From: Promicromonospora panici
Lineage (GTDB): Bacteria > Actinomycetota > Actinomycetes > Actinomycetales > Cellulomonadaceae
Reading direction: 5' to 3'
Length of the DNA: 64,000 bases
NCBI RefSeq assembly: GCF_900608595.1
Contig: NZ_UWYY01000001.1
Location: 186,001 to 250,000, forward strand
The position numbers and the translations under genes were made by a program. Of the stretch, positions 8,512 to 16,860 are shown in pieces (the stretch's first letter is position 1; each line of letters begins with the position of its first letter). The notes below the pieces were generated by a model. The model saw nothing but the letters and a program-made list of their open reading frames with translations. It had not been told where the DNA came from and made no database searches.

Positions 8512-9257
8512 TGTCGGCGACCGAGTCGCCGTCCGCCATGGCGGTCCCCGGGATCGCCGGCGCCCGGATCGGCGTCCTCACCTTCCCCGGCACGCTCGAC
8601 GACCGGGACGCCGCCCGCGCCGTCCGCCTGGCCGGCGCCGAGGCCGTCTCCCTGTGGCACGCGGACGAGTCGCTGCAGGACGTCGACGCCGTGGTGCTGC
8701 CCGGCGGGTTCTCCTACGGCGACTACCTGCGCGCGGGCGCGATCAGCCGGTTCGCCCCGGCGATGACCGCCGTGGTCGACGCCGCCAAGGGCGGCATGCC
8801 GGTGCTCGGCATCTGCAACGGCTTCCAGGTCCTCACCGAGGCGCACCTGCTGCCCGGCTCGATGGTCAAGAACGACCACCTGCACTTCGTGTGCCGGGAG
8901 CAGTCGCTGATCGTCGAGAACGCGCGTACCGCGTGGACCAACGAGTTCCGTCGTGGCCAGCAGATCACGATCCCGCTGAAGAACCAGGACGGCCAGTTCG
9001 TCGCCGACGAGCGCACGCTCGACGAGCTCGAGGGCGAGGGCCGCGTGGTCTTCCGCTACGACGGCTGGAACCCGAACGGGTCGCGTCGCGACATCGCGGG
9101 CATCACCAACGACCGCGGCAACGTGGTGGGCCTCATGCCGCACCCGGAACACGCGGTCGAGCCCGGCTTCGGCCCGGCGGCCGCCGAGGGCCCGCGCGCC
9201 GGCGTCGACGGGCTGACGTTCTTCACGTCCGTGCTGTCCTCGCTGGTCCACGCGTGA
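8511..9257 (+). CDS. purQ: FGAM synthase glutaminase subunit PurQ
   Basis: 248 residues. A class I glutamine amidotransferase that releases ammonia for FGAM formation. Nucleophile Cys102 in GICNGFQ; His/Glu of the triad in [10 protein letters not shown]; glycine-rich [14 protein letters not shown]. An N-terminal extension of about 18 residues ([17 protein letters not shown]) precedes the first strand. It overlaps purS by one base and shares its promoter. A GNAT gene starts 24 bp downstream and may be read through. Confidence 0.97.
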   Translation: MSATESPSAMAVPGIAGARIGVLTFPGTLDDRDAARAVRLAGAEAVSLWHADESLQDVDAVVLPGGFSYGDYLRAGAISRFAPAMTAVVDAAKGGMPVLGICNGFQVLTEAHLLPGSMVKNDHLHFVCREQSLIVENARTAWTNEFRRGQQITIPLKNQDGQFVADERTLDELEGEGRVVFRYDGWNPNGSRRDIAGITNDRGNVVGLMPHPEHAVEPGFGPAAAEGPRAGVDGLTFFTSVLSSLVHA

Positions 9258-9281
9258 CCGGGTCGCTCCGGGCAGGCGCGC

Positions 9282-10499
9282 ATGGCCGCTGAGGTTCTCG
9301 CGGGTCTCACCATCGAGACGGTCGGCTGGGACCACGCCGACGCCGCACGCCTGCGCGACGAGCAGCAGCACGAGATCGACCTGCGGTACGCGGAGCCGGG
9401 CAGGCCGTCGGCGGTCGGGCCGGACCCGCGCGACCAGGTGGACCCCTCGAACGTCTTCGCGACCCTGTTGCTGCGGGTCGACGGCGAGCCGGCCGGGCAC
9501 GCCGCGCTGCGCGACCTCTCGGGCCGCGACGACTACCGGGGCGGCCTGCATCCCGACGGGACGTCCGAGGTCAAGCGCGTCTACATCGCGCCGGGCTACC
9601 GCGGGCGCGGGCTCTCCCGGACCCTGATGAACGCGGCGGAGGACGTCGCCCGCGCCGCCGGCGTGCGGCACCTGGTCCTGGAGACGGGGCTCATGCAGCC
9701 CGAGTCGCTGGGGCTGTACCTGCGGATGGGCTACGACCCCGTCGAGTCGTTCGGCGTGTTCTCGGACGAGCCGGGGTCGCGGTGCTTCGGCAAGTATCTG
9801 GGGCCTGGGCCTCGACAGGCTCGGCCCGCGGGGCGCGCGGTGGTCGAGGCCCGGTCGCCCGTCGAGCCGGTCGGAACCTCCGGCCCGGAGCTGCGCGAGG
9901 TGCCCTGGGGCGACCCGGACGCGGCGGCCCTCCGGCGTGCCATGTGGGCGTTCAACCAGGAGCGTTATCCCGAGCTGGCACGCGACGTCGAGGCGCGTGG
10001 CGGCCACGACGTCGTCGACGACGAGCGCGGACGCTCCGCCCTGGCGACCTTCCTGGCGACGCTCGACGGGCGGCCCGTCGGCTGCGCGACGCTCCTGGCG
10101 TCGCCGGCGGGGCCGGAACATCTGACGGCCGATCCGCTATGCGGTGTCGCCGGGCTCTCCGCCGCCGGTGCGGCCGCCACGCCCACCGCTCCGGATGCCG
10201 CGCACTCCGGCAGTGCAGCGCACTCCGGCAGTGCAGCGCGGGACACACGCGGCTTCGAGATGCGGAGCGTGTTCGTGGACCCGGCCGCCCGGCGCGCGGG
10301 CGTCGCCACGGCGCTGGTCCGACAGGTCGAGGCCGAGGCCCTACGCCGGAACGGGCTCGCTCTCTACCTCGGCACGGGCATCCGGCAGCCGGAGGCGCTG
10401 CGGCTGTACATCAAGCTCGGCTACCGGCCGGTGTTGCCGTACCCGCCGCACGACGGCCCGGACGACCCGCTGATCCTCTTCCTGGGCAAGCCGCTCTGA
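9282..10499 (+). CDS. Tandem-domain GNAT acetyltransferase
   Basis: 405 residues with two GNAT folds: about 10-175 (acetyl-CoA loop PGYRGRGLSRTLM; LGLYLRMGY) and about 210-405 (DPAARRAGVATALV; LRLYIKLGY). Both keep the R/Q-x-x-G-x-A/G pocket. The first linker is Pro/Ala/Arg-rich. An insertion inside the second domain contains a 15-bp tandem duplication (about 10199-10228, AAHSG repeated), a recent local expansion. It acylates an unidentified amine or amino acid. ATG 9282 has only a weak ribosome site and lies 24 bp after purQ, so coupling to that operon is possible. Confidence 0.82.
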   Translation: MAAEVLAGLTIETVGWDHADAARLRDEQQHEIDLRYAEPGRPSAVGPDPRDQVDPSNVFATLLLRVDGEPAGHAALRDLSGRDDYRGGLHPDGTSEVKRVYIAPGYRGRGLSRTLMNAAEDVARAAGVRHLVLETGLMQPESLGLYLRMGYDPVESFGVFSDEPGSRCFGKYLGPGPRQARPAGRAVVEARSPVEPVGTSGPELREVPWGDPDAAALRRAMWAFNQERYPELARDVEARGGHDVVDDERGRSALATFLATLDGRPVGCATLLASPAGPEHLTADPLCGVAGLSAAGAAATPTAPDAAHSGSAAHSGSAARDTRGFEMRSVFVDPAARRAGVATALVRQVEAEALRRNGLALYLGTGIRQPEALRLYIKLGYRPVLPYPPHDGPDDPLILFLGKPL

Positions 10500-10551
10500 A
10501 CCGGGGCGAGCCGCTCTGATTCCTGGGTGCGCCCGGGCAAACCTACGGTCC

Positions 10552-10586
10552 GAGACGCGCTGGGCCGCTCTCCCGGGAAGCGTCTC
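10552..10586. terminator. Hairpin between convergent GNAT and MBL genes
   Basis: GAGACGC (10552-10558) pairs with GCGTCTC (10580-10586) around a loop with CCCGGG symmetry. It lies in the 126-bp gap between the two 3' ends, so probably terminates both. Confidence 0.5.
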
Positions 10587-10625
10587 TCCGTTACCCTCCC
10601 GCAGGCGTAACCATTTCCCCGCGCC

Positions 10626-11504
10626 CTACCGCCCTCTCAGGTACTCCAGCTGCGCCCGCACCGACGAGCGAGCCGCGGACAGCACCGACGCGTCGACGTC
10701 GGCGTAGACCGCGCCGGTCACCTCATCCAGGAGCGGGTCCGGGAGCGAGGCCGAGGCGTCGGGCAGCCGCGCGCCGAGGTTCGCGAGGGTCGAGCGCACC
10801 TGGTCCAGCCGCTCCAGGCGGTGCTCGCGATACGCCCGCACCGCCGAGCCGAGGTCCGGGATAACGGGCCCGTGCCCGGGCAGGGCCGGCACCGGATCCG
10901 GCAGGTCCAGCTCGCTCAGCCGGTCGAGCGAGGCGAGGTAGTCCCGCAGCGAGCCGTCCGGCTCGGCCAGCACGGTGGTCCCCTGCCCCAGGACCGTGTC
11001 ACCGGTGAGCACCACCGTGCCCGACGCAGCCCTGGTCGCCTCCAGAGACCCCGCACCGTCGAGGCCGGCCGAATTGCCCAGGCCGCCGGGCGCCGACACC
11101 ACGAGGCACACCGAGTCCGCGGTGTGCCCCGGCGTGGTCAGCACCTCGATGCGGAGGCCCGCGATGGTGAGCACCTCGCCGTCGGACAGCGGCTCGACAG
11201 GAACGCCGTCAGCGCCGCCCTTGCTGAACTCGGGCAGGGCGCCTCGCGACGGCGCCCCGGTCAGCTCGCGGAACCGAGCAAGCCCGCCGGTGTGGTCCGC
11301 GTGCCGGTGGGTCACGAGCGCCAGGGCGACCGGTCCGGCGTCGGCCAGTGCGGCCAGGTGCGGCTCCAACGGCGGCCCCGGGTCCACGACCACACAGCTC
11401 GCGGCGCCGGGCGCGCGCAGCACGTACGATCGGGTTCCGTCGAGCGTCATCGGGCCGGGGTTGTCGGCGCGGAGCATCCTCGCAAACTGGGCAACAGGGT
11501 CCAC
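10626..11504 (-). CDS. Metallo-beta-lactamase-fold hydrolase (glyoxalase II/LACTB2-like)
   Basis: 292 residues. Metal motif THRHADH (His66, His68, Asp70, His71), later metal ligands around TPGHTADS and LTGDTVLGQG, and a C-terminal GHGPVI: the usual two-metal set. Compared with compact relatives it has a Gly/Ala/Ser-rich insertion after CLVVSAPGG (about residues 135-160). Likely acts on thioester or phosphodiester substrates; no substrate can be named. The start is GTG 11504, with TAGGGT six bases upstream and no Shine-Dalgarno, so a leaderless transcript is likely. Divergent from the GH3 gene. Confidence 0.85.
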   Translation of the reverse strand: MDPVAQFARMLRADNPGPMTLDGTRSYVLRAPGAASCVVVDPGPPLEPHLAALADAGPVALALVTHRHADHTGGLARFRELTGAPSRGALPEFSKGGADGVPVEPLSDGEVLTIAGLRIEVLTTPGHTADSVCLVVSAPGGLGNSAGLDGAGSLEATRAASGTVVLTGDTVLGQGTTVLAEPDGSLRDYLASLDRLSELDLPDPVPALPGHGPVIPDLGSAVRAYREHRLERLDQVRSTLANLGARLPDASASLPDPLLDEVTGAVYADVDASVLSAARSSVRAQLEYLRGR

Positions 11505-11510
11505 CCGATC

Positions 11511-11516
11511 ACCCTA
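11511..11516 (-). promoter_or_regulatory. -10 element of a leaderless promoter (TAGGGT)
   Basis: TANNNT hexamer on the minus strand exactly 6 nt from GTG 11504 of the MBL gene, with no ribosome-binding site between. Confidence 0.5.
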
Positions 11517-11600
11517 TCCAGCGGTCAACAGGGCTTGTGCTGGGGCGCGCTCCGGTGTGTGATCGGTAAATCACCTCCCAATGTCGAGAGGAACCCCAGG

Positions 11601-14093
11601 ATGTCCGCCCTTCCCGGCATGGCGCAGAACCCCCGCGCCCGCAGAACCCCCGCACTCCTCGCCGCGACGGCACTCGCCGCGAGCGTCCTCGTCACCGCAC
11701 CCGCCGCCCAGGCCGTCCCGACCGCGCAGGTCGCAGTCGCGAACGCCGCGGTGGTCGTCAGCACGGAACCAGTGGTCCTCGTGGAGGACGGCGCCACCGC
11801 GGCCGTCACGATCTCCGTCCAGACAGTCGACGGCGGCGCCCTCGCCGAGCCGGTCGCCGTCGGCTGGCGCACCGGCTCCGGCACGGCCACGGCGGACGCC
11901 GACTACGAGGCAGGCTCAGGCACCGTCGAGTTCGCGGCGGGCACGCCGTCGGGCACCGAGCGCACCATCGAGATCGGGACCCGGGAGTCGGGGTCGGGCG
12001 AGACCGCGGAAACCGTTCCGGTAAGTCTGGAGTCGCAGGACGCGGAGATCTCGGCCGACCCGACCGTCGTGGTGCGCGCGCACGACCTGCCCTACCTCGA
12101 CAGGCGCCTGCCCACCGAGGAGCGGGTAGCTGACCTCATGAGCCGCATGAGCCTCGCGGAGAAGGCCGGGCAGATGACCCAGGCGGAGCGCGGGAGCGTC
12201 GCGGGCGACCCGGCGGTCATCACCGAGCTCGGGCTCGGCTCCGTCCTCAGTGGCGGCGGGTCCACGCCCGCCGAGAACACGCCCGAGGGCTGGGCCGACG
12301 CGGTCGACGGCTTCCAGACGCGGGCGCTGGCGACCCGGCTGCAGATCCCGCTGATCTACGGCGTCGACTCCGTGCACGGGCACGGCAACCTGCACGGCGC
12401 CACGATCCTGCCCCACAACATCGGGCTGGGCGCCACGCGCGACCCGCTGCTGGTGGCGCGGGCGGAACGCATGGTCGCCGCCGAGACCCGCGCGACAGGC
12501 ATCCCCTGGACCTTCGCGCCCTGCCTCTGCGTGGTGCGCGACGATCGCTGGGGCCGCACCTACGAGTCCTTCGGGGAGCACCCCGCGCTCGCGAGCGTGC
12601 TCGGCGCGGCCGCCGTCGTCGGGTTCCAGGGCAAGCACCTCGACAGCAACAGGTCCGTACTCGCCACGGCCAAGCATTTCGTGGCCGACGGCGACACCGC
12701 CTACAGCACCGGCGAGGGCGAGTACACCGTCGACCAGGGAATCACCCAGCAGAGCCGCGAGCACGTCGAGGCCGTCGACCTGCCGCCCTACGAAGCGGCG
12801 CTCGCCGTCGGCGTCGGCTCGATCATGCCGAGCTTCTCCAGCATCGACTGGACCGACGACGGCCTCGGCAACCCGCTGAAGATGCACGCCCACGACGAGC
12901 TGATCAACGGTTGGCTCAAGGAGGACCACGGCTTCGACGGCTTCGTCATCAGCGACTGGCAGGGCATCCACCAGATCCCGCCGCTCGCCGCCGACTCGCC
13001 CACCACCCACCAGATCGTCACCAGCGTGAATGCCGGCGTGGACATGTTCATGGAGCCCTCGCAGTTCGAGCGGTTCCACACGCGGCTCGTCGCGGCGGTG
13101 CAGGACGGGGCGGTGCCGGAGGAGCGCATCAACGACGCCGTCTCCCGGATCCTGACCGCGAAGTTCGAGCTCGGCCTGTTCGAGGAGCCCTTCGCGGACC
13201 GGTCCCGCGCCGACGACATCGGCTCGCCCGAGCATCGGGCGATCGCCCGCAAGGCGGTGGCCAAGTCCCAGGTGCTGCTGAAGAACGCGGGCGGCGCGCT
13301 GCCGCTGGACGACGATGCGAGCGTCTACGTGGCGGGTCGCAACGCCGACGACCTGGGCAATCAGGCCGGCGGCTGGACCGGTACGTGGCAGGGCTTCTCG
13401 GGTGACGTCACCGAGGGCACCACCATCCTGGAGGGTATCCAGGCGGCGGCCGACGACGTCACGTTCAGCGAGGACGCCTCCGCACCGACCGACGGGGCCG
13501 ACGTCGGCGTCGTCGTCGTGGGGGAGACGCCGTACGCCGAGGGCTTCGGTGACGTCGGCGGGCCCGAGTGGGCGTGGGACCCGGCGGACGGAGGGGTGCC
13601 CCGCGAGGAGAAGTCGATGGCGCTGCAGCCGGGCGACGTCGAGGTCGTCGAGAAGGTCTGCGCGGAGATCGAGACCTGTGTGGTCCTGGTCGTGTCCGGA
13701 CGGCCGCAGGTCCTCACCGAGCAGCTGGGTTCCATCGATGCGCTCGTCGCCTCGTGGCTGCCCGGCACCGAGGGTGACGGCGTCGCGGACGTGCTGTTCG
13801 GCGAACGGCGGTTCACGGGCCGGCTGCCGGTCTCGTGGCCGCGGTCGGCCGACGACCCGGTGGTGAACGTCGGCGACGAGGACTACGACCCGCTGTTCCC
13901 GTTCGGCTGGGGCCTGTCGACGGGCGGCCGCACGTCGCCCCTGGACGAGCAGCGCTTGGAGCTGCAGGATGCGGTACTCGACCCGTCCGACGGCGTCCCG
14001 CCGCAGGCCTCGCGGGCGATCGCGAAATCCGACGTGGCATCCCTGGAGGGCCGCGAGGGCCGCGCCCACCAATTCCTGAATACCGCGAGCTAG
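11601..14093 (+). CDS. Secreted Calx-beta/GH3 beta-glucosidase
   Basis: 830 residues. A signal peptide ends near AAQAVP (about 37). Residues about 48-165 form a Calx-beta-like beta sandwich (VLVEDGATAAVTISVQ; GTATADADYEAGSGTVEF). The GH3 domain follows: YGVDSVHGHGNLHGATILPH, AKHFVADG and the nucleophile Asp452 in GFVISDWQGI; then the second GH3 domain (AVAKSQVLLKNAGGALPL; LVVSGRPQVL; FPFGWGLST). Retaining enzymes of this family release glucose from cellobiose or other beta-glucosides, a natural partner for the GH6 and GH16 enzymes here. ATG 11601 has GAGAGG nine bases upstream. It ends in a repeat cluster shared with convergent metZ. Confidence 0.9.
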   Translation: MSALPGMAQNPRARRTPALLAATALAASVLVTAPAAQAVPTAQVAVANAAVVVSTEPVVLVEDGATAAVTISVQTVDGGALAEPVAVGWRTGSGTATADADYEAGSGTVEFAAGTPSGTERTIEIGTRESGSGETAETVPVSLESQDAEISADPTVVVRAHDLPYLDRRLPTEERVADLMSRMSLAEKAGQMTQAERGSVAGDPAVITELGLGSVLSGGGSTPAENTPEGWADAVDGFQTRALATRLQIPLIYGVDSVHGHGNLHGATILPHNIGLGATRDPLLVARAERMVAAETRATGIPWTFAPCLCVVRDDRWGRTYESFGEHPALASVLGAAAVVGFQGKHLDSNRSVLATAKHFVADGDTAYSTGEGEYTVDQGITQQSREHVEAVDLPPYEAALAVGVGSIMPSFSSIDWTDDGLGNPLKMHAHDELINGWLKEDHGFDGFVISDWQGIHQIPPLAADSPTTHQIVTSVNAGVDMFMEPSQFERFHTRLVAAVQDGAVPEERINDAVSRILTAKFELGLFEEPFADRSRADDIGSPEHRAIARKAVAKSQVLLKNAGGALPLDDDASVYVAGRNADDLGNQAGGWTGTWQGFSGDVTEGTTILEGIQAAADDVTFSEDASAPTDGADVGVVVVGETPYAEGFGDVGGPEWAWDPADGGVPREEKSMALQPGDVEVVEKVCAEIETCVVLVVSGRPQVLTEQLGSIDALVASWLPGTEGDGVADVLFGERRFTGRLPVSWPRSADDPVVNVGDEDYDPLFPFGWGLSTGGRTSPLDEQRLELQDAVLDPSDGVPPQASRAIAKSDVASLEGREGRAHQFLNTAS

Positions 14094-14097
14094 GGCG

Positions 14098-14184
14098 GCG
14101 AGGTAGAACCCTGGCGAGGTAGAACTCCAGCGCAGGCTGCAGTTCTACCTCGCCCTGGTTCTACCTCGCCACGGGTCTACCTCG
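14098..14184. repeat. 16-bp repeat cluster (2 direct, 3 inverted units)
   Basis: Direct units CGAGGTAGAACCCTGG (14098-14113) and CGAGGTAGAACTCCAG (14114-14129) face inverted units at 14137-14152, 14153-14168 and 14169-14184. Arms 14097-14130 and 14137-14170 pair over 34 bp with three mismatches. It lies between convergent GH3 and metZ; the last inverted unit contains the metZ stop (TAG, 14177-14179). Probably a bidirectional terminator. Confidence 0.85.
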
Positions 14185-15442
14185 CGGAGGTGAGGGCCTG
14201 TTCCACGTCCTCGATCAGGTCCTGCGTGTCCTCAAGGCCTACCGAGAGGCGGACGGTCGTCTCCGTGATGCCGACGGCGGCCCGCCCTGCGGCGCCGAGC
14301 TTGCGGTGGGTGGTGGTCGCCGGGTGCGTGATGAGGGACTTGGCGTCACCGAGGTTGTTCGAGATGTCGATCACCTGGAGCGCGTCGAGGAACGCGTACG
14401 TCCGCTTCTTGGCGGTCTCCGCGTCGGTGCCCTCGGGGACCGCCAGGTCGAACGTGACGACCGTGCCGCCGCCGCTCATCTGGGCCCGCGCGAGCTCGGC
14501 CTGCGGGTGGGAGTCGAGGAACGGGTACCGCACGGCGCCCACTCCGGGCAGCGCCTCGAGGGCGTTCGCCACCGTGAGCGCGCCGGCGCCCTGCGCCGCG
14601 ATGCGTATCGGCAGCGTCTCCAGTCCCTTGAGCAGCGTCCACGCGTTGAACGGCGACAGCGACGGCCCGGTGTTGCGGATGAACGTCTGCACGGGCCCGG
14701 TCACGTACTCGGTCGACCCGAGGATCGCTCCGCCCAGCACGCGCCCCTGCCCGTCGATGTGCTTGGTCGCGGAGTAGACGACGACGTCGGCGCCCAGCTC
14801 CAGCGGCTTCTGCAGCAGCGGGGTGGCGAACACGTTGTCCAGCACCACGGTCGCCCCGGCGGCGTGCGCGAGGTCGACGACGGCGCGCACGTCCACGATG
14901 TCCTGCATCGGGTTGGACGGCGTCTCGAAGAACACCACGTCCGCCGGCGTCGCGAGCGCCTCCTCCCACTGGGACAGCACGTGCCCGTCCACGTAGTCGG
15001 TGTGCACGCCCCACTTCTTGAAGATCTCCTCGAAGATCACCACCGTGGACCCGAACAGCGCACGGGCCGCCACGATCCGCGAGCCCGACTGCACGAGCGC
15101 GGCCAGCGACGTGAACACCGCCGACATCCCGGTGGCCGTCGCGTAACAGGCCTCCGCGCCCTCCAGCAGGCGCAGGCGCTCCTCGAACGTGTGCACGGTC
15201 GGGTTGCCGTAGCGCGAGTAGACGAACCGGTCGACGTCGTGGGCGAACGCCGCCTCGGCCTCGGCGGCCGTGTCGTAGACGTAGCCCTGGGTGAGGTACA
15301 GCGCCTCGCTCGTCTCCTGGAACTCGCTGCGCTGGTGCCCGCCGCGCACGGCGAGCGTCGCGGGGCGCACGCCGCTGGGCAGCGGCTTGCGGCCGGACCC
15401 GCCGGGGGTGGCGTCAGGCGGGAACGCTCCGGTGACCGTCAC
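14177..15442 (-). CDS. metZ: O-succinylhomoserine sulfhydrylase
   Basis: 421 residues. A PLP enzyme of the Cys/Met metabolism family that makes homocysteine from an activated homoserine and sulfide. PLP lysine Lys227 in YSATKHIDGQGR; other family marks are YSRYGNPT, ATGMSAVF, FFETPSNPM and SVGLEDTQDLI. The HIDGQGR and FIRNTGPSLSPFNAW patterns favour MetZ over cystathionine gamma-synthase, though acyl-donor preference needs assay. GTG 15442 overlaps the rhodanese stop (GTGA), so translation is coupled and both genes sit behind the SAM-I-like leader. Its TAG stop lies within a 16-bp repeat unit. Confidence 0.93.
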   Translation of the reverse strand: MTVTGAFPPDATPGGSGRKPLPSGVRPATLAVRGGHQRSEFQETSEALYLTQGYVYDTAAEAEAAFAHDVDRFVYSRYGNPTVHTFEERLRLLEGAEACYATATGMSAVFTSLAALVQSGSRIVAARALFGSTVVIFEEIFKKWGVHTDYVDGHVLSQWEEALATPADVVFFETPSNPMQDIVDVRAVVDLAHAAGATVVLDNVFATPLLQKPLELGADVVVYSATKHIDGQGRVLGGAILGSTEYVTGPVQTFIRNTGPSLSPFNAWTLLKGLETLPIRIAAQGAGALTVANALEALPGVGAVRYPFLDSHPQAELARAQMSGGGTVVTFDLAVPEGTDAETAKKRTYAFLDALQVIDISNNLGDAKSLITHPATTTHRKLGAAGRAAVGITETTVRLSVGLEDTQDLIEDVEQALTSAR

Positions 15443-15888
15443 TTGGCGGCCTCCGTCCAGGGCAGACCGGCGACTTTCCAGCCCTGCTGGTCCCGGACGC
15501 CGTTGGCCCCCGGCGCGCCCTCGAAGCCCTCCAGCACGTTGTACGACGGCGCGACGCCGGCCGCCGTGGCGAGCCGCGCCGCGCCGATCGAACGCTGGCC
15601 GGACCGGCAGAGGAAGACGACGGGGCCGCCCGTGACGCCCGCCGCCTTGAGCTCCTCGAGGAACCCGGTGTTAGGGCGTCCGCCGGCTCGCACCCACTCG
15701 GCGAAGACCGGCTTCTTGTCCAGCGTCGCCGTGTCGGGGACGCCGATCGCCTGCCACTCGCCCTCCGTACGGACGTCGACGAGCGTGGCGTCCGGGTCGG
15801 CTGCGAGAAGGTCCCAGGCCTGCTGGGGAGTGATGTCGCCGGCGTAGCCGTCGGCGGGCCGGGCTCCGAGGTGCGTGGGATCGCTCAT
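15439..15888 (-). CDS. Single-domain rhodanese sulfurtransferase
   Basis: 149 residues. One rhodanese domain with the active Cys94 in FLCRSGQRS and the N-terminal signature DATLVDVRTEGEW. It probably carries or delivers sulfane sulfur; its overlap with metZ suggests supply of sulfur or sulfide for homocysteine synthesis. ATG 15888 is set by TGGAGGAG just upstream; longer in-frame readings run into the riboswitch. First gene of the two-gene operon. Confidence 0.92.
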   Translation of the reverse strand: MSDPTHLGARPADGYAGDITPQQAWDLLAADPDATLVDVRTEGEWQAIGVPDTATLDKKPVFAEWVRAGGRPNTGFLEELKAAGVTGGPVVFLCRSGQRSIGAARLATAAGVAPSYNVLEGFEGAPGANGVRDQQGWKVAGLPWTEAAK

Positions 15889-15892
15889 GGTG

Positions 15893-16004
15893 CTCCTCCA
15901 TCGGTCGTGGCGGTAGCACCCTCGTCCGTCCTCGCCACGGGGCGGGAACGCTGGGTTGCTGCGGCGTCGTCGTGCCACGTCACTCGGCCGCTCGGGATGG
16001 TCGT
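15893..16004 (-). ncRNA. SAM-I (S-box)-like riboswitch in the rhodanese-metZ leader
   Basis: Read on the minus strand, the leader carries the S-box order of motifs: GAGTGAC and GGCACGACGA, then GCAGCAACC (GCAACC at 15954-15959), a P3-like hairpin (about 15928-15952), then GGTGCTA (15914-15920). P1 can form between CCATC (15996-16000) and GATGG (15898-15902), and GTGGC/GCCAC (15974-15978 with 15907-15911) gives internal support. The 3' P1 strand abuts or overlaps the Shine-Dalgarno TGGAGGAG (15893-15900), suggesting translational shut-off when SAM binds. Recognised from motifs only, without covariance-model search. Confidence 0.68.
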
Positions 16005-16063
16005 TCGCGATCGTACGACATGTCGTCCGGTGGGTGGGATGCCGTCTCGCACGCTGGTCGGTC

Positions 16064-16069
16064 TAGAGT
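16064..16069 (+). promoter_or_regulatory. -10 element of a leaderless promoter (TAGAGT)
   Basis: TANNNT hexamer six bases before GTG 16076, with no ribosome-binding site. Confidence 0.5.
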
Positions 16070-16075
16070 CTCGGT

Positions 16076-16855
16076 GTGGACGAGGCTGTGGACGAGGCTG
16101 TGGACGAGCAGGAACTGACCGGCGGCAACACCACCGCCGTCGTGCGGATCGGCAACACCGTGCACCGCGCGGCGGGCCCCTGGACGCCCACGATCCAGAA
16201 GCTGCTCGCCCACGTCCGCGCGAGGGGCCTGGCCGAGGTTCCCGAGCCGCTCGGCCTGGACGCCGAGGGCCGCGAGGTCGTCTCGTTCCTGCCCGGCGAC
16301 GTGCCCGGCTGGCCCGCCCCCGAATGGCTCTGGTCCGAGCGCGTCCTGACCGACGCCGGCCGCCTCCTGCGGCGCTTCCACGACGCCACGGTTGGATTCG
16401 CCGACGCCGACGCCGAATGGCGCCTCCCGGTGACCGAGCCCGCCGAGGCGATCTGCCACAACGACGCGGCGCCCTACAACATGGTGTTCCGCGACGGCCG
16501 CCTGGTCGGCCTGATCGACGTCGACACCGCCTCGCCGGGCCCGCGGATCCTGGACCTGGCGTATCTCGCCTACCGGCTCGCGCCGCTGTCGGGTGACGCT
16601 TTCGCGGGGGCGGCGTACGACGTGGGACACCTGGCCCCCATGGCGCGGCTCGACGCGCTGACCAGAGCTTACGGGATGCCATTTCTGCGCACGGAGGTGC
16701 TGGGCGCGACGGTGGGCAAGCTGCGCGACCTGGCCGCCTGGTCCGAGGCCCGGGCGGACGGCGGCGGCCCGGCCGAGCTGCGCGAGCACGCCGTGATGTA
16801 CCGCGCGGACGCGGACCGGATCGCGGCGCTCGCCGACGCGGCCGCGCCTGCCTGA
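16076..16855 (+). CDS. Aminoglycoside-phosphotransferase-family kinase
   Basis: 259 residues. APH/choline-kinase fold: catalytic loop CHNDAAPYNMVF with Asp130 and metal-binding IDVDTASPGP with Asp148. The N-lobe is short (TTAVVRIGNTVHRAAGPWTP), so the substrate could be an antibiotic, sugar or amino alcohol; resistance cannot be concluded. The start is uncertain because GTGGACGAGGCT is tandemly repeated (16076, 16088; a third GTG at 16100); 16076 is favoured by the -10 element six bases upstream. It converges with the glycosyltransferase gene six bases away. Confidence 0.82.
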   Translation: MDEAVDEAVDEQELTGGNTTAVVRIGNTVHRAAGPWTPTIQKLLAHVRARGLAEVPEPLGLDAEGREVVSFLPGDVPGWPAPEWLWSERVLTDAGRLLRRFHDATVGFADADAEWRLPVTEPAEAICHNDAAPYNMVFRDGRLVGLIDVDTASPGPRILDLAYLAYRLAPLSGDAFAGAAYDVGHLAPMARLDALTRAYGMPFLRTEVLGATVGKLRDLAAWSEARADGGGPAELREHAVMYRADADRIAALADAAAPA

Positions 16856-16860
16856 CCGCG

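Noticed and set aside
11555-11580. CRP-like TGTGA...TCAC and a CelR-like GCGCTCC sequence before the GH3 gene
   Set aside because: CRP-like half-sites are 8 bp apart rather than 6, and the GC-rich sequence does not match the TGGGAGCGCTCCCA palindrome.
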